A DNA stretch of 64,000 nucleotides from Hyphomicrobium_A sp963817485 (GCA_963817485.1 CAWFOR010000020.1:62001-126000); one strand, 5' to 3'. Shown: positions 28,966-37,843, counted from the stretch's first letter. Program-made: numbers and translations. Notes: generated by a model not told the origin, from the letters alone.

Positions 28966-30897
28966 TTGGATGCCTCCGTGGATACTGCTTCGAAGACCCC
29001 CCTGCTCGATCGGGTGAAAACGCCCGAGGACCTGCGCAAGCTGCCCGAATCCGACCTGCCCCAGCTCGCCGCCGAGCTGCGCCAGGAGACGGTTGATGCC
29101 GTTTCGGTGACGGGTGGCCATCTCGGCGCGGGGCTCGGCGTCGTCGAGCTGACGGTTGCCTTGCACTGGGTGTTCGACACCCCCCGCGATCGTCTCGTAT
29201 GGGACGTCGGCCACCAGACTTATCCGCACAAGATCATCACCGGGCGCCGCGACCGCATCCGCACCTTGCGCCAGCCGGGCGGGCTTTCGGGCTTCACGCG
29301 GCGCGACGAGAGCGAGTACGACGCCTTCGGCGCCGCGCACTCATCGACCTCGATCTCGGCCGGTCTCGGCATGGCAGTCGCGCGCGATCTCGCGCAGCGC
29401 GACAACAACGTCGTGTGTGTGATCGGCGACGGCGCCATGTCGGCCGGCATGGCATATGAGGCGATGAACAATGCGGGCGCGCGCGATGAGCGCCTCATCG
29501 TCGTCTTGAACGACAACGACATGTCGATCGCCCCGCCGACGGGAGCACTGTCGGCCTACCTCGCCCGCATCACCTCGAGCGGCACCTACTTCTATCTGCG
29601 CGACATCGCCAAGCAGCTCGCCAAGCAGCTCCCCAAGAGCTGGGAGCGGCGCGCCGCGCGTATGGAGGAATATACGCGCCACTTGTGGCAGGGCGGCGCC
29701 TGGTTCGAGGAGCTCGGCTTCTACTACGTCGGACCCATAGACGGCCACAGCTTCGACCACCTGCTGCCCGTCCTGAAGAACGTGCGCGACGCCAAGCAGG
29801 GGCCGATCCTCGTGCACGTCGTGACCAAGAAGGGCAAAGGCTACGCGCCGGCGGAAGCTTCCGACGACAAGTATCACGGCGTTGCCAAGTTCAACGTCGT
29901 CACCGGCGCGCAGGTGAAGCCCAAGCCGAACGCGCCGACCTACACCCGCGTGTTCGCCGAGAGCCTGATCGAGGAGGCCCGCAAGGACGACAAGATCGTC
30001 GCCATCACCGCGGCGATGCCCGACGGGACCGGGCTCGATCTCTTCGCCAAGGAGTTCCCGGAGCGCACCTTCGACGTCGGCATCGCCGAGCAGCACGCCG
30101 TGACCTTCGCCGGGGGCCTCGCTGCCGAGGGTTTGAAGCCGTTCGCGGCCATTTACTCGACGTTCCTGCAGCGGGCCTACGACCAGGTCGTGCACGATAT
30201 CGCCATCCAGCGGCTGCCGGTGCGCTTCGCCATCGACCGCGCCGGCCTCGTCGGCGCGGACGGCCCGACGCACGCCGGCTCTTTCGACCTGGCTTACCTC
30301 GGCTGCCTGCCGGGCTTCGTCATCATGGCGGCGGCGGATGAGGCCGAGCTCAAGCACATGGTGGCGACCGCGGCCGCAATCGATGACCGCCCGTCCGCCG
30401 TGCGCTATCCGCGCGGGGAAGGTTTCGGCGTCGACCTGCCCGAGGTCGGCCGCGTGCTCGAGATCGGCAAGGGGCGCATCCTGCGCGAGGGCTCCGCCGT
30501 GGCGCTTCTGTCGCTCGGCACGCGCGCGGCCGAGTGCCTCAAGGCAGCCGAGCAGCTCGCCGCCTTCGGTCTGTCGGCGACGGTGGCGGACGCGCGCTTT
30601 GCCAAGCCGCTCGACGAGGATCTGATCCGCCGGCTCGCCGCCAACCACGAGGTGCTGGTGACGGTGGAGGAAGGCTCAATTGGCGGCTTCGGCAGCCACG
30701 TGCTGCAGTTCCTCGCCGAGGGCGGATTGCTCGACCGCGGCCTCAAGGTGCGCACCATGGTGCTGCCCGATACGTTCATCGCGCAGGACAAGCCCGAGCG
30801 CATGTACGAGCTCGCGGGCCTGTCGGCCGACGGCATCGTCGCGACCGTGCTCGGGGCGCTTGGCCGCGAGACGCTCACGCCCCAGGTCCGCGCCTAG
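28966..30897 (+). CDS. dxs: 1-deoxy-D-xylulose-5-phosphate synthase
   Basis: A 643-residue thiamine-diphosphate enzyme that condenses pyruvate and glyceraldehyde 3-phosphate, first step of the MEP isoprenoid pathway. TPP-binding GDGAMSAGMAYEAMNNAG, the DVGHQ/YPHKI block, and DRAGLVGADGPTHAGSFD in the pyrimidine domain are diagnostic. The length is normal. No ATG is in frame near the family start: TTG 28966 or GTG 28978 must be used, which is odd for a core gene. Confidence 0.95.
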   Translation: MDASVDTASKTPLLDRVKTPEDLRKLPESDLPQLAAELRQETVDAVSVTGGHLGAGLGVVELTVALHWVFDTPRDRLVWDVGHQTYPHKIITGRRDRIRTLRQPGGLSGFTRRDESEYDAFGAAHSSTSISAGLGMAVARDLAQRDNNVVCVIGDGAMSAGMAYEAMNNAGARDERLIVVLNDNDMSIAPPTGALSAYLARITSSGTYFYLRDIAKQLAKQLPKSWERRAARMEEYTRHLWQGGAWFEELGFYYVGPIDGHSFDHLLPVLKNVRDAKQGPILVHVVTKKGKGYAPAEASDDKYHGVAKFNVVTGAQVKPKPNAPTYTRVFAESLIEEARKDDKIVAITAAMPDGTGLDLFAKEFPERTFDVGIAEQHAVTFAGGLAAEGLKPFAAIYSTFLQRAYDQVVHDIAIQRLPVRFAIDRAGLVGADGPTHAGSFDLAYLGCLPGFVIMAAADEAELKHMVATAAAIDDRPSAVRYPRGEGFGVDLPEVGRVLEIGKGRILREGSAVALLSLGTRAAECLKAAEQLAAFGLSATVADARFAKPLDEDLIRRLAANHEVLVTVEEGSIGGFGSHVLQFLAEGGLLDRGLKVRTMVLPDTFIAQDKPERMYELAGLSADGIVATVLGALGRETLTPQVRA

Positions 30898-30900
30898 AAC

Positions 30901-30930
30901 TCCCCTCTCCCCGCATGCGGGGAGAGGGGA
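30901..30930. terminator. Perfect 30-bp palindrome between convergent genes
   Basis: TCCCCTCTCCCCGCA followed by its exact inverse complement, four bases after the dxs stop and five bases before the end of the convergent DUF4399 gene. It probably acts as a bidirectional terminator; the flank on the dxs side is T-rich (TCTTCCT). Confidence 0.72.
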
Positions 30931-30935
30931 TCTTC

Positions 30936-31410
30936 CTACTCCACCGTGATGGTGATTGGATCCGACTGCACCGGCGGTTCGTGCGGGATGTGGTTCTTGT
31001 CCGCGAACACGTCCTGCAGCGTGTGCTTGCCGGGCGATAGCTCGATCTGCGCTTCCGTCTGCGCCTTGCCGTAGTGGATGTGGTTGGCGTCGGCCGGGAT
31101 CGGCGCGTTGTCGTCCTCGAGCTTGGTGTCGATCAGCAGATGGTGATGCCCGCTGTTGGGCTTGTCCGTCCCGGCCGGCACGACCTCCATGCCTTCCACG
31201 CCGAACTTCACCGTGATCGGGTTCTTCACCGTCGCGCCGTCTCTTAGGCTCGATGAGGAACACTTTGGCGCCGGGCGGCGATGGGGTGCGGCCGCTCGCA
31301 TCTGCCGCCGGAGCCGGGTGGTCGGCGTGCTCCTTGGAGGCCGGCTGCCCGTTATCGCCGCAGGCGGCGAGCGACAGGACGAGAAGCGTGGCGGCGATCG
31401 CGCGTTTCAT
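30936..31410 (-). pseudogene. DUF4399 lipoprotein with a single-base frameshift
   Basis: The N-terminus MKRAIAATLLVLSLAACG is a lipoprotein signal (LAAC lipobox). The C-terminal part, GVEGMEVVPAGT, SGHHHLLIDT and HTLQDVFADKNHIPH, is the DUF4399 domain, a small periplasmic beta domain with conserved His. The two parts are in different frames: at 31241-31244 (plus strand GTCTCTTAGG) one extra base breaks KVFLIEP-KDGATVKNP. The restored length is about 157 residues. Function unknown; the conserved His pairs suggest metal binding. Confidence 0.82.
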
Positions 31411-31479
31411 GTGGGCCTCCGGGGAAAATCGGGATTGGGGTTTTGAGTGGCGGCGGCAGAATAGCGTAAACTCGTCCGC

Positions 31480-32217
31480 ATGCGAAACCGGTTGGACATC
31501 GTCCTCGTCGAACGCGGCCTCGCACCGAGCCGCTCGCGGGCGCGCGACCTGATCAAGGGCGGCAAGGTGCTGGTCGACGGCGAGGTGTGCATGAAGGCCG
31601 GCGCCGAGGTCGACGCTGACGAGGCGCTGAGCTTGCGCGAAGCCGGGCCGCCGGCCGTCTCGCGCGGAGGCGCCAAGCTCGCGTCCGCGCTGGCGAGCTT
31701 CGAGTTCGATCCCGCGGGCCTGGTGGCGCTCGACGTGGGCGCTTCCACTGGCGGCTTCACCGAGGTTCTGCTCACGCGCGGCGCGGCCAAGGTCTACGCC
31801 GTAGATGTCGGCCACGGGCAGTTGCATGCGAGCCTGCGTGACAATCCTCGCGTCGTCTCCTTCGAGGGCTGCGACGCGCGCACGCTCACACGGGACCTGA
31901 TCCCGGAGCCGGTCGCCGCCATCGTCGCCGACGTGAGCTTCATCTCGCTGACCAAAGCGCTCCTTCCCGCGCTAGGCCTCGCCGCACCGGGCGCCTGGCT
32001 CGTCGCGCTCATCAAGCCGCAGTTCGAGGTGGGCCGCGGCGGTGTCGGCAAGGGCGGCATCGTGCGCGAGGCGGCGGCGCGGCAGCAGGCCGTCGACAGC
32101 GTCACCGCGTGGATCAGCGCACAGGACGGCTGGCGCATTGCCGGCGTGGTGCCCTCTCCGATAAAAGGCGGGTCGGGAAACGAGGAATATCTGCTCGGCG
32201 CGCGCTGCGATGGGTGA
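31480..32217 (+). CDS. tlyA: TlyA-family rRNA 2'-O-methyltransferase
   Basis: A 245-residue protein with an N-terminal S4 RNA-binding domain (LDIVLVERGLAPSRSRARDLI) and an FtsJ-like methyltransferase domain with the SAM motif LDVGASTGGFTEVLL and KPQFEVGRGG. TlyA methylates 16S and/or 23S rRNA riboses. It lies downstream of dxs, as is common in Hyphomicrobiales. Its stop overlaps the next gene by 8 bases. Confidence 0.93.
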   Translation: MRNRLDIVLVERGLAPSRSRARDLIKGGKVLVDGEVCMKAGAEVDADEALSLREAGPPAVSRGGAKLASALASFEFDPAGLVALDVGASTGGFTEVLLTRGAAKVYAVDVGHGQLHASLRDNPRVVSFEGCDARTLTRDLIPEPVAAIVADVSFISLTKALLPALGLAAPGAWLVALIKPQFEVGRGGVGKGGIVREAAARQQAVDSVTAWISAQDGWRIAGVVPSPIKGGSGNEEYLLGARCDG

Positions 32218-33445
32218 CACTCAGGCTTTGGACATCGCGCGCCTCGGCGCCCAGGGCGACGGCGTGGCCGACACGCCGGCGGGACCTGTGTTCGTGCCGT
32301 ATGTGCTGGCGGGCGAGCGCGTACAGGCGGATGTGCGCGGCGAGCGAGCACGCCTTGTCGCGGTGCTCAACCCCAGCCCCAACCGCATCGCTCCCATCTG
32401 CCGCCACTTCACCCACTGCGGCGGGTGCGCCCTGCAACACGTGGAGCGTGGTACCTATCTCGCCTGGAAGCGCGACGTGGTGGCGACGGCCTTCGGCGCG
32501 CGGGGCATCCTGGCGCCGGTCGGACACGTGGTGACGGTCGGTCTCGGCGCCCGCCGGCGCGCGACGTTCTCGGCGCGGCGTACGGGGCGCAGCGTGGTGC
32601 TCGGGTTCTTCGAGGCGCGGGGGAACGAGATCGTCGACCTGCAGGAGTGTCCGGTCACGGCGTCCGCGATCGTGCGGGCGCTACCCGGATTGAAGCGCCT
32701 CATCGAGCCGCTGGTGACGCAGAAATTCCCCGTGCGGCTCACGGTGACGCTTGCCGCGAACGGTCTCGACGTGGCGCTCGATGACGTTCCCGGCAATCCG
32801 TCGCCCGAGGTGCGCGAGCGCGTAGCGCGGGAGGCGGCTGCCGCGAAACTCGCGCGCGTCACGATCGCGGGCGATACGCTCTACCAGAGCACGATCCCGG
32901 CGGTGCGCTTCGGCGACGCCAACGTGGTTCTGCCGGCGCGCGCGTTCCTGCAGGCAGCACCCGCGGCGGAGGCCGAGATGGTGCGCCTGGTGACGGCAGC
33001 GGTTGGCTCGGCGAAGCGTGTCGCCGATCTCTTTTGCGGGCTCGGCACCTTCACCTTCCCGCTGGCGAAGCGATCAGCCGTGCTCGCCGTCGATGGGGAC
33101 AAGCAGGCAATCGAAGCGTTGGCAAATGCAGCCAAGCGCACACCGGGCTTGAAACCGATCGAGACCAAGTCGCGTGACCTCTTCCGCGAGCCGCTGTCGG
33201 GGAAGGAGCTCGAGAGCTTCGACGCCGTGGTTTTCGATCCGCCGCGCGCAGGTGCGGCCGCGCAGGCCTCCGCGCTCGCGGCGTCCAAGGTTCAGACGGT
33301 TGTCGCCGTCTCCTGCAACCCGGCGACGCTCGCGCGCGATGCGCGCATCCTGATCGACGGCGGCTTCACGCTCGAGGCGGTGACGCCGATCGACCAGTTT
33401 CTGTTCTCCCCGCACATCGAGGCCGTGGCTGTGCTGCGACGGTAG
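32210..33445 (+). CDS. TrmA/RlmC/RlmD-type RNA (uracil-5-)methyltransferase
   Basis: A 411-residue enzyme. The N-terminal TRAM-like region is followed by an Fe-S cysteine cluster (CRHFTHCGGCALQ) and the SAM domain with DLFCGLGTFTFPLA. The catalytic SCNPATLARD (Cys nucleophile) and DPPRAG define the m5U methyltransferase family. It most likely acts on 23S rRNA. It overlaps tlyA by 8 bases and is translationally coupled to it. Confidence 0.92.
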   Translation: MGDTQALDIARLGAQGDGVADTPAGPVFVPYVLAGERVQADVRGERARLVAVLNPSPNRIAPICRHFTHCGGCALQHVERGTYLAWKRDVVATAFGARGILAPVGHVVTVGLGARRRATFSARRTGRSVVLGFFEARGNEIVDLQECPVTASAIVRALPGLKRLIEPLVTQKFPVRLTVTLAANGLDVALDDVPGNPSPEVRERVAREAAAAKLARVTIAGDTLYQSTIPAVRFGDANVVLPARAFLQAAPAAEAEMVRLVTAAVGSAKRVADLFCGLGTFTFPLAKRSAVLAVDGDKQAIEALANAAKRTPGLKPIETKSRDLFREPLSGKELESFDAVVFDPPRAGAAAQASALAASKVQTVVAVSCNPATLARDARILIDGGFTLEAVTPIDQFLFSPHIEAVAVLRR

Positions 33446-33464
33446 AGCTTCGAAGCCAAAGTAC

Positions 33465-33621
33465 GCTCCTTCACCTCTCCCATAGGGAGAGGTCGCGAGC
33501 TCCGCGCGTGCGGAGCGAGCGGGTGAGGGGTCACAACCTCAAGAGAGCGCATGTCCCCTCACCCGGTACGCCATGCTTCGCATGTCGGCCCGACCTCTCC
33601 CTATGGGAGAGGTGAAGGAGC
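33465..33621. repeat. Palindromic intergenic element, copy 2
   Basis: The outer arms 33465-33495 and 33591-33621 are perfect 31-bp inverse complements; each contains an inner palindrome around CCTCTCCCATAGGGAGAGG. An internal stem pairs GAGCGGGTGAGGGG with CCCCTCACCCG. The design is the same as at 17154-17300. The right arm overlaps the last codons and the stop of the sirtuin gene. Confidence 0.88.
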
Positions 33622-34338
33622 CCGTTTCTCACGCCGATCAGCAAGCAGCCGCTCGACGTAGGCGGGGACGACTTGCGTCGCGGGGCCGTGGATCGCCTCG
33701 TGGAACAGGTCCGCGCCATCCGAAGGCTCGAGATTGAGCTCCACTGTATGCGCGCCGTTCTCCCGGGCCACGGCCACGAAGCCGGCTGCCGGGTAGACGT
33801 TGCCGCTGGTGCCGATGGAAATGAAGAGATCGGCTCCAGCGAGAGCCGAGTAGATGCGCTCCATCGCGTAGGGCATCTCGCCGAACCAGACGACGTCGGG
33901 GCGCATGCTGCCTTTCTCCTTGCAGCCGGGGCATTGCGTCTCCAAGCCCAAGTCGTTGCGCCAGGCATGGCGCGTGCCGCATAGCGCGCACAGCGCTTTC
34001 ATGAGCTCCCCGTGCATGTGGATCGGGTCGCGCGAGCCCGCGGCCTCGTGCAGGGGGTCGATGTTCTGCGTGACGACGGTGACTGAGCCTTTATGCTCGC
34101 GCTCCAGCCGCGCGAGGGCAAAGTGCGCGGCGTTCGGGGTCACGCCGGCGAGCCCGCGCCGCCGCTGATTGTAGAATTCGTGCACGAGCTGTGGGTTAGC
34201 GCGGAAGCCCTCGGGCGTGGCCACTTCGCGGTAGTCGTACTTGGCCCAGATGCCGTCCTTGTCGCGGAAGGTCGCGAGCCCCGACTCGGCGGAGAGACCG
34301 GCGCCTGTGAGGATGACGATGTGCCGGAAGTCTGTCAT
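33601..34338 (-). CDS. cobB: NAD-dependent protein deacylase (sirtuin)
   Basis: A 245-residue Sir2-family enzyme. GAGLSAESG binds NAD, VTQNIDPLH and the catalytic His in HMHGEL are present, and a Cys4 zinc site is formed by CALC and CPGC. A SIGTSGNVYPAAGF block follows. It removes acetyl, and perhaps succinyl, groups from lysines; the YNQRRR motif after the NAD loop is reminiscent of class III (desuccinylase-type) sirtuins. The last residues, EKRAPSPLP, and the stop codon lie in the palindromic repeat, so the native C-terminus was probably altered by the element. Confidence 0.92.
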   Translation of the reverse strand: MTDFRHIVILTGAGLSAESGLATFRDKDGIWAKYDYREVATPEGFRANPQLVHEFYNQRRRGLAGVTPNAAHFALARLEREHKGSVTVVTQNIDPLHEAAGSRDPIHMHGELMKALCALCGTRHAWRNDLGLETQCPGCKEKGSMRPDVVWFGEMPYAMERIYSALAGADLFISIGTSGNVYPAAGFVAVARENGAHTVELNLEPSDGADLFHEAIHGPATQVVPAYVERLLADRREKRAPSPLP

Positions 34339-34385
34339 CGTCGAGCGATAGCCGCCGCCGTGGACGAGCGCAACGCGAGGAATGC

Positions 34386-35051
34386 ATGAAGACGCTGCTG
34401 AGCTGGAGCACGGGCAAGGATTCGGCGTGGTCGCTCTATGTGCTGCGGCAGACGCCGGGGATCGAGGTCGCGGGGCTGTTCACCACCGTCAATGCCGCCT
34501 TCGACCGCGTCGCCATGCATGCTGTGCGGCGCGCGCTGCTGGAAGCGCAGGCCGCCGCCGCCGGGCTCCCGCTGCATGTCATCGAGATTCCGTGGCCGTG
34601 CCCTAACGAGGCCTACGAGGCGCGCATGGGCGCGTTCGTGGCGGAGCAGACGGCGCGCGGTGTCGAGGCCATGGCCTTCGGCGATCTGTTCCTGGAGGAT
34701 ATCCGTGCCTATCGCGAGGCGAAGCTCGCAAACTCGGGCATCGCGCCGCTGTTTCCGCTCTGGGGGCGCGATACCGCTGCGCTCGCCGAGGAGATGATCG
34801 CGGGCGGTCTCAAAGCGCACCTGACCTGCGTCGATCCCAAGAAGCTGCCCGCGCACTTCGCCGGCCGCGCATTCGACCGCGCGCTTCTTGCAGAGCTGCC
34901 CGCGGGCGTCGACCCCTGCGGCGAGAATGGTGAGTTTCACACGTGCGTGTCGGCGGGCCCGATGTTCGCGCATGCAATCGACGTGCGAGCCGGCGTGATC
35001 GAGACGCGCGACGGCTTCGTCTTCGCGGACCTGCTTCCAGCCGCCGCTTAG
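34386..35051 (+). CDS. PP-loop ATPase, Dph6-like (adenine nucleotide alpha hydrolase)
   Basis: A 221-residue protein with the N-terminal PP-loop SWSTGKDSAW, which activates a substrate by adenylation. The fold and the block GEFHTCVSAGP resemble diphthine-ammonia ligase-like proteins. Bacteria lack diphthamide, so the real substrate is unknown. It is divergent from cobB with 47 bases between starts, and its stop overlaps the gap stop by 4 bases on the other strand. Confidence 0.83.
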   Translation: MKTLLSWSTGKDSAWSLYVLRQTPGIEVAGLFTTVNAAFDRVAMHAVRRALLEAQAAAAGLPLHVIEIPWPCPNEAYEARMGAFVAEQTARGVEAMAFGDLFLEDIRAYREAKLANSGIAPLFPLWGRDTAALAEEMIAGGLKAHLTCVDPKKLPAHFAGRAFDRALLAELPAGVDPCGENGEFHTCVSAGPMFAHAIDVRAGVIETRDGFVFADLLPAAA

Positions 35052-36058
35052 AGCAGCTTGCCCATGGCGACCGCGGTGTCGAGCATGCGGTTGGAGAAGC
35101 CCCACTCGTTGTCGTACCAGGCGAGAACGCGCCCCAGGCGCCCGTCGACAATCTGCGTCTGCGTCGAATCGAAGTTCGCCGAGTACGCCGAGTGATTGAA
35201 GTCGATCGAGACGAGCTCCTCGGTGACATAGCCGAGGATGCCCTTGAGCTGCTGGGCGGCCGCATGCTCCATCGCCTTGTTGATCTCCGCCACCGTCGTC
35301 TCGCGCCCGGGGATGAACTTCAGATCGATGACGGAGACGTTGGGCGTCGGCACGCGGATGGACGTGCCGTCGAGCTTGCCCTTGAGCTCCGGCAGCACCA
35401 GCCCGACAGCCGTCGCCGCTCCCGTCGAGGTCGGGATCATCGACAGCGCGGCCGCGCGCGCGCGGCGCATGTCCCTGTGTGCCTGGTCGAGGATGCGCTG
35501 GTCGTTGGTGTAGGCATGGATGGTCGTCATGTAGCCCGACTGGATGCCGACGAGGTCGTTCAGCACCTTGGCGACGGGAGCGAGGCAGTTCGTCGTGCAC
35601 GAGGCATTGGAGACGACCGTGTGCTCGGGCTTGAGCTTCTCGTGATTGACACCATAGACGACGGTGATGTCGGCGCCCTTCGACGGGGCCGAGACCAGCA
35701 CGCGCTTGGCGCCGGCGTCGAGGTGCACCTTGGCCTTCTCCTTGTCGGTGAAGATGCCCGTGCATTCCATGACGATGTCGACGCCCAGGTCCTTCCACGG
35801 CAGCTTGGAGGGATCCTTCTCGGCCAGCACCTTGATCGGCGCGCCGAGGCCGACGTCGATCGAGTTGCCGTCAACCTTGACCTCGCCCGGAAACACACCG
35901 TGCACGCTGTCATATTTGAACAGGTGTGCGTTATCCTTGGCGGGAACGAGGTCGTTGATGGCGACGAACTCGAGGTCGCGGCGATTGGCCTCGGCGGCGG
36001 CGCGCAGGACGTTCCTGCCGATGCGGCCAAATCCCGAGATCGCGACCTTCAGAGCCAT
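35048..36058 (-). CDS. gap: Glyceraldehyde-3-phosphate dehydrogenase
   Basis: A 336-residue NAD-dependent glycolytic/gluconeogenic enzyme. It has NAD-binding GFGRIGRNVLRA, the catalytic Cys in SNASCTTNCLAP and a His in the HAYTNDQ block. The phosphate-site residues after RVPTPNVSVIDL and the C-terminal WYDNEWGFSNR are intact. It is transcribed divergently from the coiled-coil/zapA genes. No tkt or pgk neighbour is in the window. Confidence 0.96.
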   Translation of the reverse strand: MALKVAISGFGRIGRNVLRAAAEANRRDLEFVAINDLVPAKDNAHLFKYDSVHGVFPGEVKVDGNSIDVGLGAPIKVLAEKDPSKLPWKDLGVDIVMECTGIFTDKEKAKVHLDAGAKRVLVSAPSKGADITVVYGVNHEKLKPEHTVVSNASCTTNCLAPVAKVLNDLVGIQSGYMTTIHAYTNDQRILDQAHRDMRRARAAALSMIPTSTGAATAVGLVLPELKGKLDGTSIRVPTPNVSVIDLKFIPGRETTVAEINKAMEHAAAQQLKGILGYVTEELVSIDFNHSAYSANFDSTQTQIVDGRLGRVLAWYDNEWGFSNRMLDTAVAMGKLL

Positions 36059-36340
36059 CTTTGCCTCCTCAAGGCTTGTCGTTTTTCTTCACACATGCGC
36101 GCGCAGAGTGCAGGCATGCAAAATTGCGGGGCCATTAACTGGACGGGCGCCCGTTGTCTGTCAATGCGGCATGGCTCGCGGCACCGGCGCTCGTCATTGA
36201 GAAGGCACGATTTGAGAATTCTGTTGGGCGCTGCGGCCTTTGCGGGCTCGTTTGTTGACGGCCGCGAGCGCAGACACCTAAGTTGAGGCAACGCAGCCGT
36301 GCAGCGCCGAGGGCTTTGGCGCGCGCCGGAGGGCAATGAA

Positions 36341-36589
36341 ATGGCTGAGCGGGTTACGCGGAAGGGCAAGCGCCCTGCGGCACGGCGGGCGGCGGCTCCG
36401 ACTTTCAATTCGGCCGACCGGCAGGGGCAGCGCATCAAGTCGCTGGAGCGTGAGTGTGAACGTCTGAAAGCACAGCTTTCCGAAGCCAATGAGCGCATTG
36501 CGGCACTCGATCAGCGCCGAGCGGAAGCGGTCACCCGCATTGATTGGGTGCTAAACTCGCTGCATAACGTGCTCGAAAACGGCTCCTGA
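36341..36589 (+). CDS. Small coiled-coil protein upstream of zapA (DUF4164-like)
   Basis: An 82-residue protein with a basic N-terminus and a heptad-rich coiled coil (RIKSLERECERLKAQLSEAN, residues about 30-65). The ATG at 36341 follows GGAGGG. Similar short coiled-coil proteins next to zapA are annotated DUF4164 in Hyphomicrobiales and could assist Z-ring assembly; this is inference from position. Confidence 0.7.
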   Translation: MAERVTRKGKRPAARRAAAPTFNSADRQGQRIKSLERECERLKAQLSEANERIAALDQRRAEAVTRIDWVLNSLHNVLENGS

Positions 36590-36636
36590 AGTCTCAAAAT
36601 CGCAAGGATCTTCGCGCGGCACAGGCTGGAAAGCCG

Positions 36637-37011
36637 ATGGGGCAGGTCGCAGTCACCCTGAACGGACGCTCGTACCGCTTCGACTGCGGCGACGGCGAGG
36701 AGGCGCGGCTCGCCGAGCTCGCAGCCTTCGTCAAGGGTCGCGTCGAGGAGATCGGCCGCCAGTTCGGCAACGCGGGCGATGAGCGCATTCTGCTGATGGC
36801 GGCGCTCCTCATTGCCGACGAGCTGTGGGATGCGCGCGTGGCTCTTGCCGAAAAGGCGGTCGCGGCCAACGAGCCGGTCAACGATGCCGCCAAAGAGCCA
36901 ATAAGCCAGCCGGCCAACCAACCCGTTCGCGAAGCCGCGGCCGAGCGCCGCGAGCAGGAGGCGATCCGCGCCGAGCACAGGCGCCGGGTCACGGCCCCGG
37001 TCGAGGGCTGA
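36637..37011 (+). CDS. zapA: Cell division protein ZapA
   Basis: A 124-residue FtsZ-associated protein. The N-terminal beta part VAVTLNGRSYRFDCGDGEEARL is followed by the helical dimerisation region with ILLMAALLIADEL. The C-terminal third is a charged, Ala/Glu-rich extension. It sits next to the coiled-coil gene and upstream of the 6S RNA, the usual bacterial order zapA-6S-ygfA. Confidence 0.92.
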   Translation: MGQVAVTLNGRSYRFDCGDGEEARLAELAAFVKGRVEEIGRQFGNAGDERILLMAALLIADELWDARVALAEKAVAANEPVNDAAKEPISQPANQPVREAAAERREQEAIRAEHRRRVTAPVEG

Positions 37012-37047
37012 GCGCCGCGCGTCTTAGGCCGCACGGAATGTCGTGAA

Positions 37048-37527
37048 TTAGCCGGCCTTGCCGCCGGCCGCACGGGCCGCCGCCGCCTTTTCGATTGCAC
37101 GCTTGCGCGCTAACCCACGCTCACGATCGGGCACATGGATGAGCCCTGCAATCTGACGCAAGAGCATGTCCTCGTGGGGATCGAGGACGCCGTCCGCATA
37201 GGCGACCTCCCAGAGCATCTCGATGATCCCAACCCGCTGCTCCATGCTCAAGCGTTTGGAGATTTCGCGCGTGAAGGGAAAGTATTGAGCCGTGTCCCGC
37301 ACCCTTTGCTCTGCCGCCTCGACGAGCTTGCTCACCGCTTCGGGCGTAAGGTCAAACCGCTCGGCAAGCAGTCGCTCGATCGCGGATCGCTCGACGGCGT
37401 CGAAGTGCTCGTCCATGCGCGCCGCCTCGATCAGCAGCGCGGCCACCGCGAGCTCGAGCTCGTCGGGCTTCGGCGCTGCCGCTGGCGTCTCCATCGTGGT
37501 CAGAAAATTCAAGAGGCGTTCGATCAT
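37048..37527 (-). CDS. TerB-family (tellurite resistance TerB-like) protein
   Basis: A 159-residue all-helical cytoplasmic protein. The repeats LAVAALLIEAARMDEHFDAVE and MLWEVAYADGVLDPHED carry the acidic metal-binding turns of TerB domains. A Lys/Ala-rich tail follows. The role is unknown; it need not concern tellurite. It is inserted in antisense orientation between zapA and the 6S RNA. Confidence 0.85.
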   Translation of the reverse strand: MIERLLNFLTTMETPAAAPKPDELELAVAALLIEAARMDEHFDAVERSAIERLLAERFDLTPEAVSKLVEAAEQRVRDTAQYFPFTREISKRLSMEQRVGIIEMLWEVAYADGVLDPHEDMLLRQIAGLIHVPDRERGLARKRAIEKAAAARAAGGKAG

Positions 37528-37699
37528 GCCGTCTCCGGGGGCAAACGCGAGATATAGGGACCGAAGTCCCCGCGTGTGGCTTCCCCATTCGCGGTGAAGC
37601 GGGCTTTGTCAAGTGGTACTAAGCCACCTAAAGCATCTGGAAATTTCGCCGCCATCGTCTACATTCGTCGTGCTGCGGGGCGCGTTAGAAGCACATATG

Positions 37700-37832
37700 T
37701 TCCCCGGGGCCTATAAGATCCGCATGGGAGCTGTCCCTGGCCGAGACCGTGGTCTCGGACACACGGCGCCCACCTACTTCTCGTAGGGACCAACGCGGGA
37801 TCATCCGCTTCGACGGCCTCCGCGGCATTTTT
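37700..37832 (+). ncRNA. ssrS: 6S RNA (SsrS) candidate
   Basis: The interval between zapA and ygfA, the classic 6S position, folds as a long interrupted hairpin. The outer stem is GGGGCC (37706-37711) with GGCCTC (37815-37820). The next stem is GATCC-GC with GCGGGATC. Side hairpins GGGA-GCTG-TCCC and CCTAC-TTCTC-GTAGG flank the expected central bubble, and the apical stem is CCGAGACC-GT-GGTCTCGG (37741-37758). 6S RNA mimics an open promoter and sequesters RNA polymerase holoenzyme. The ends are approximate. The 170 bases before it (37528-37699) hold no gene I can see. Confidence 0.72.
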
Positions 37833-37843
37833 CACGTCTTTCA

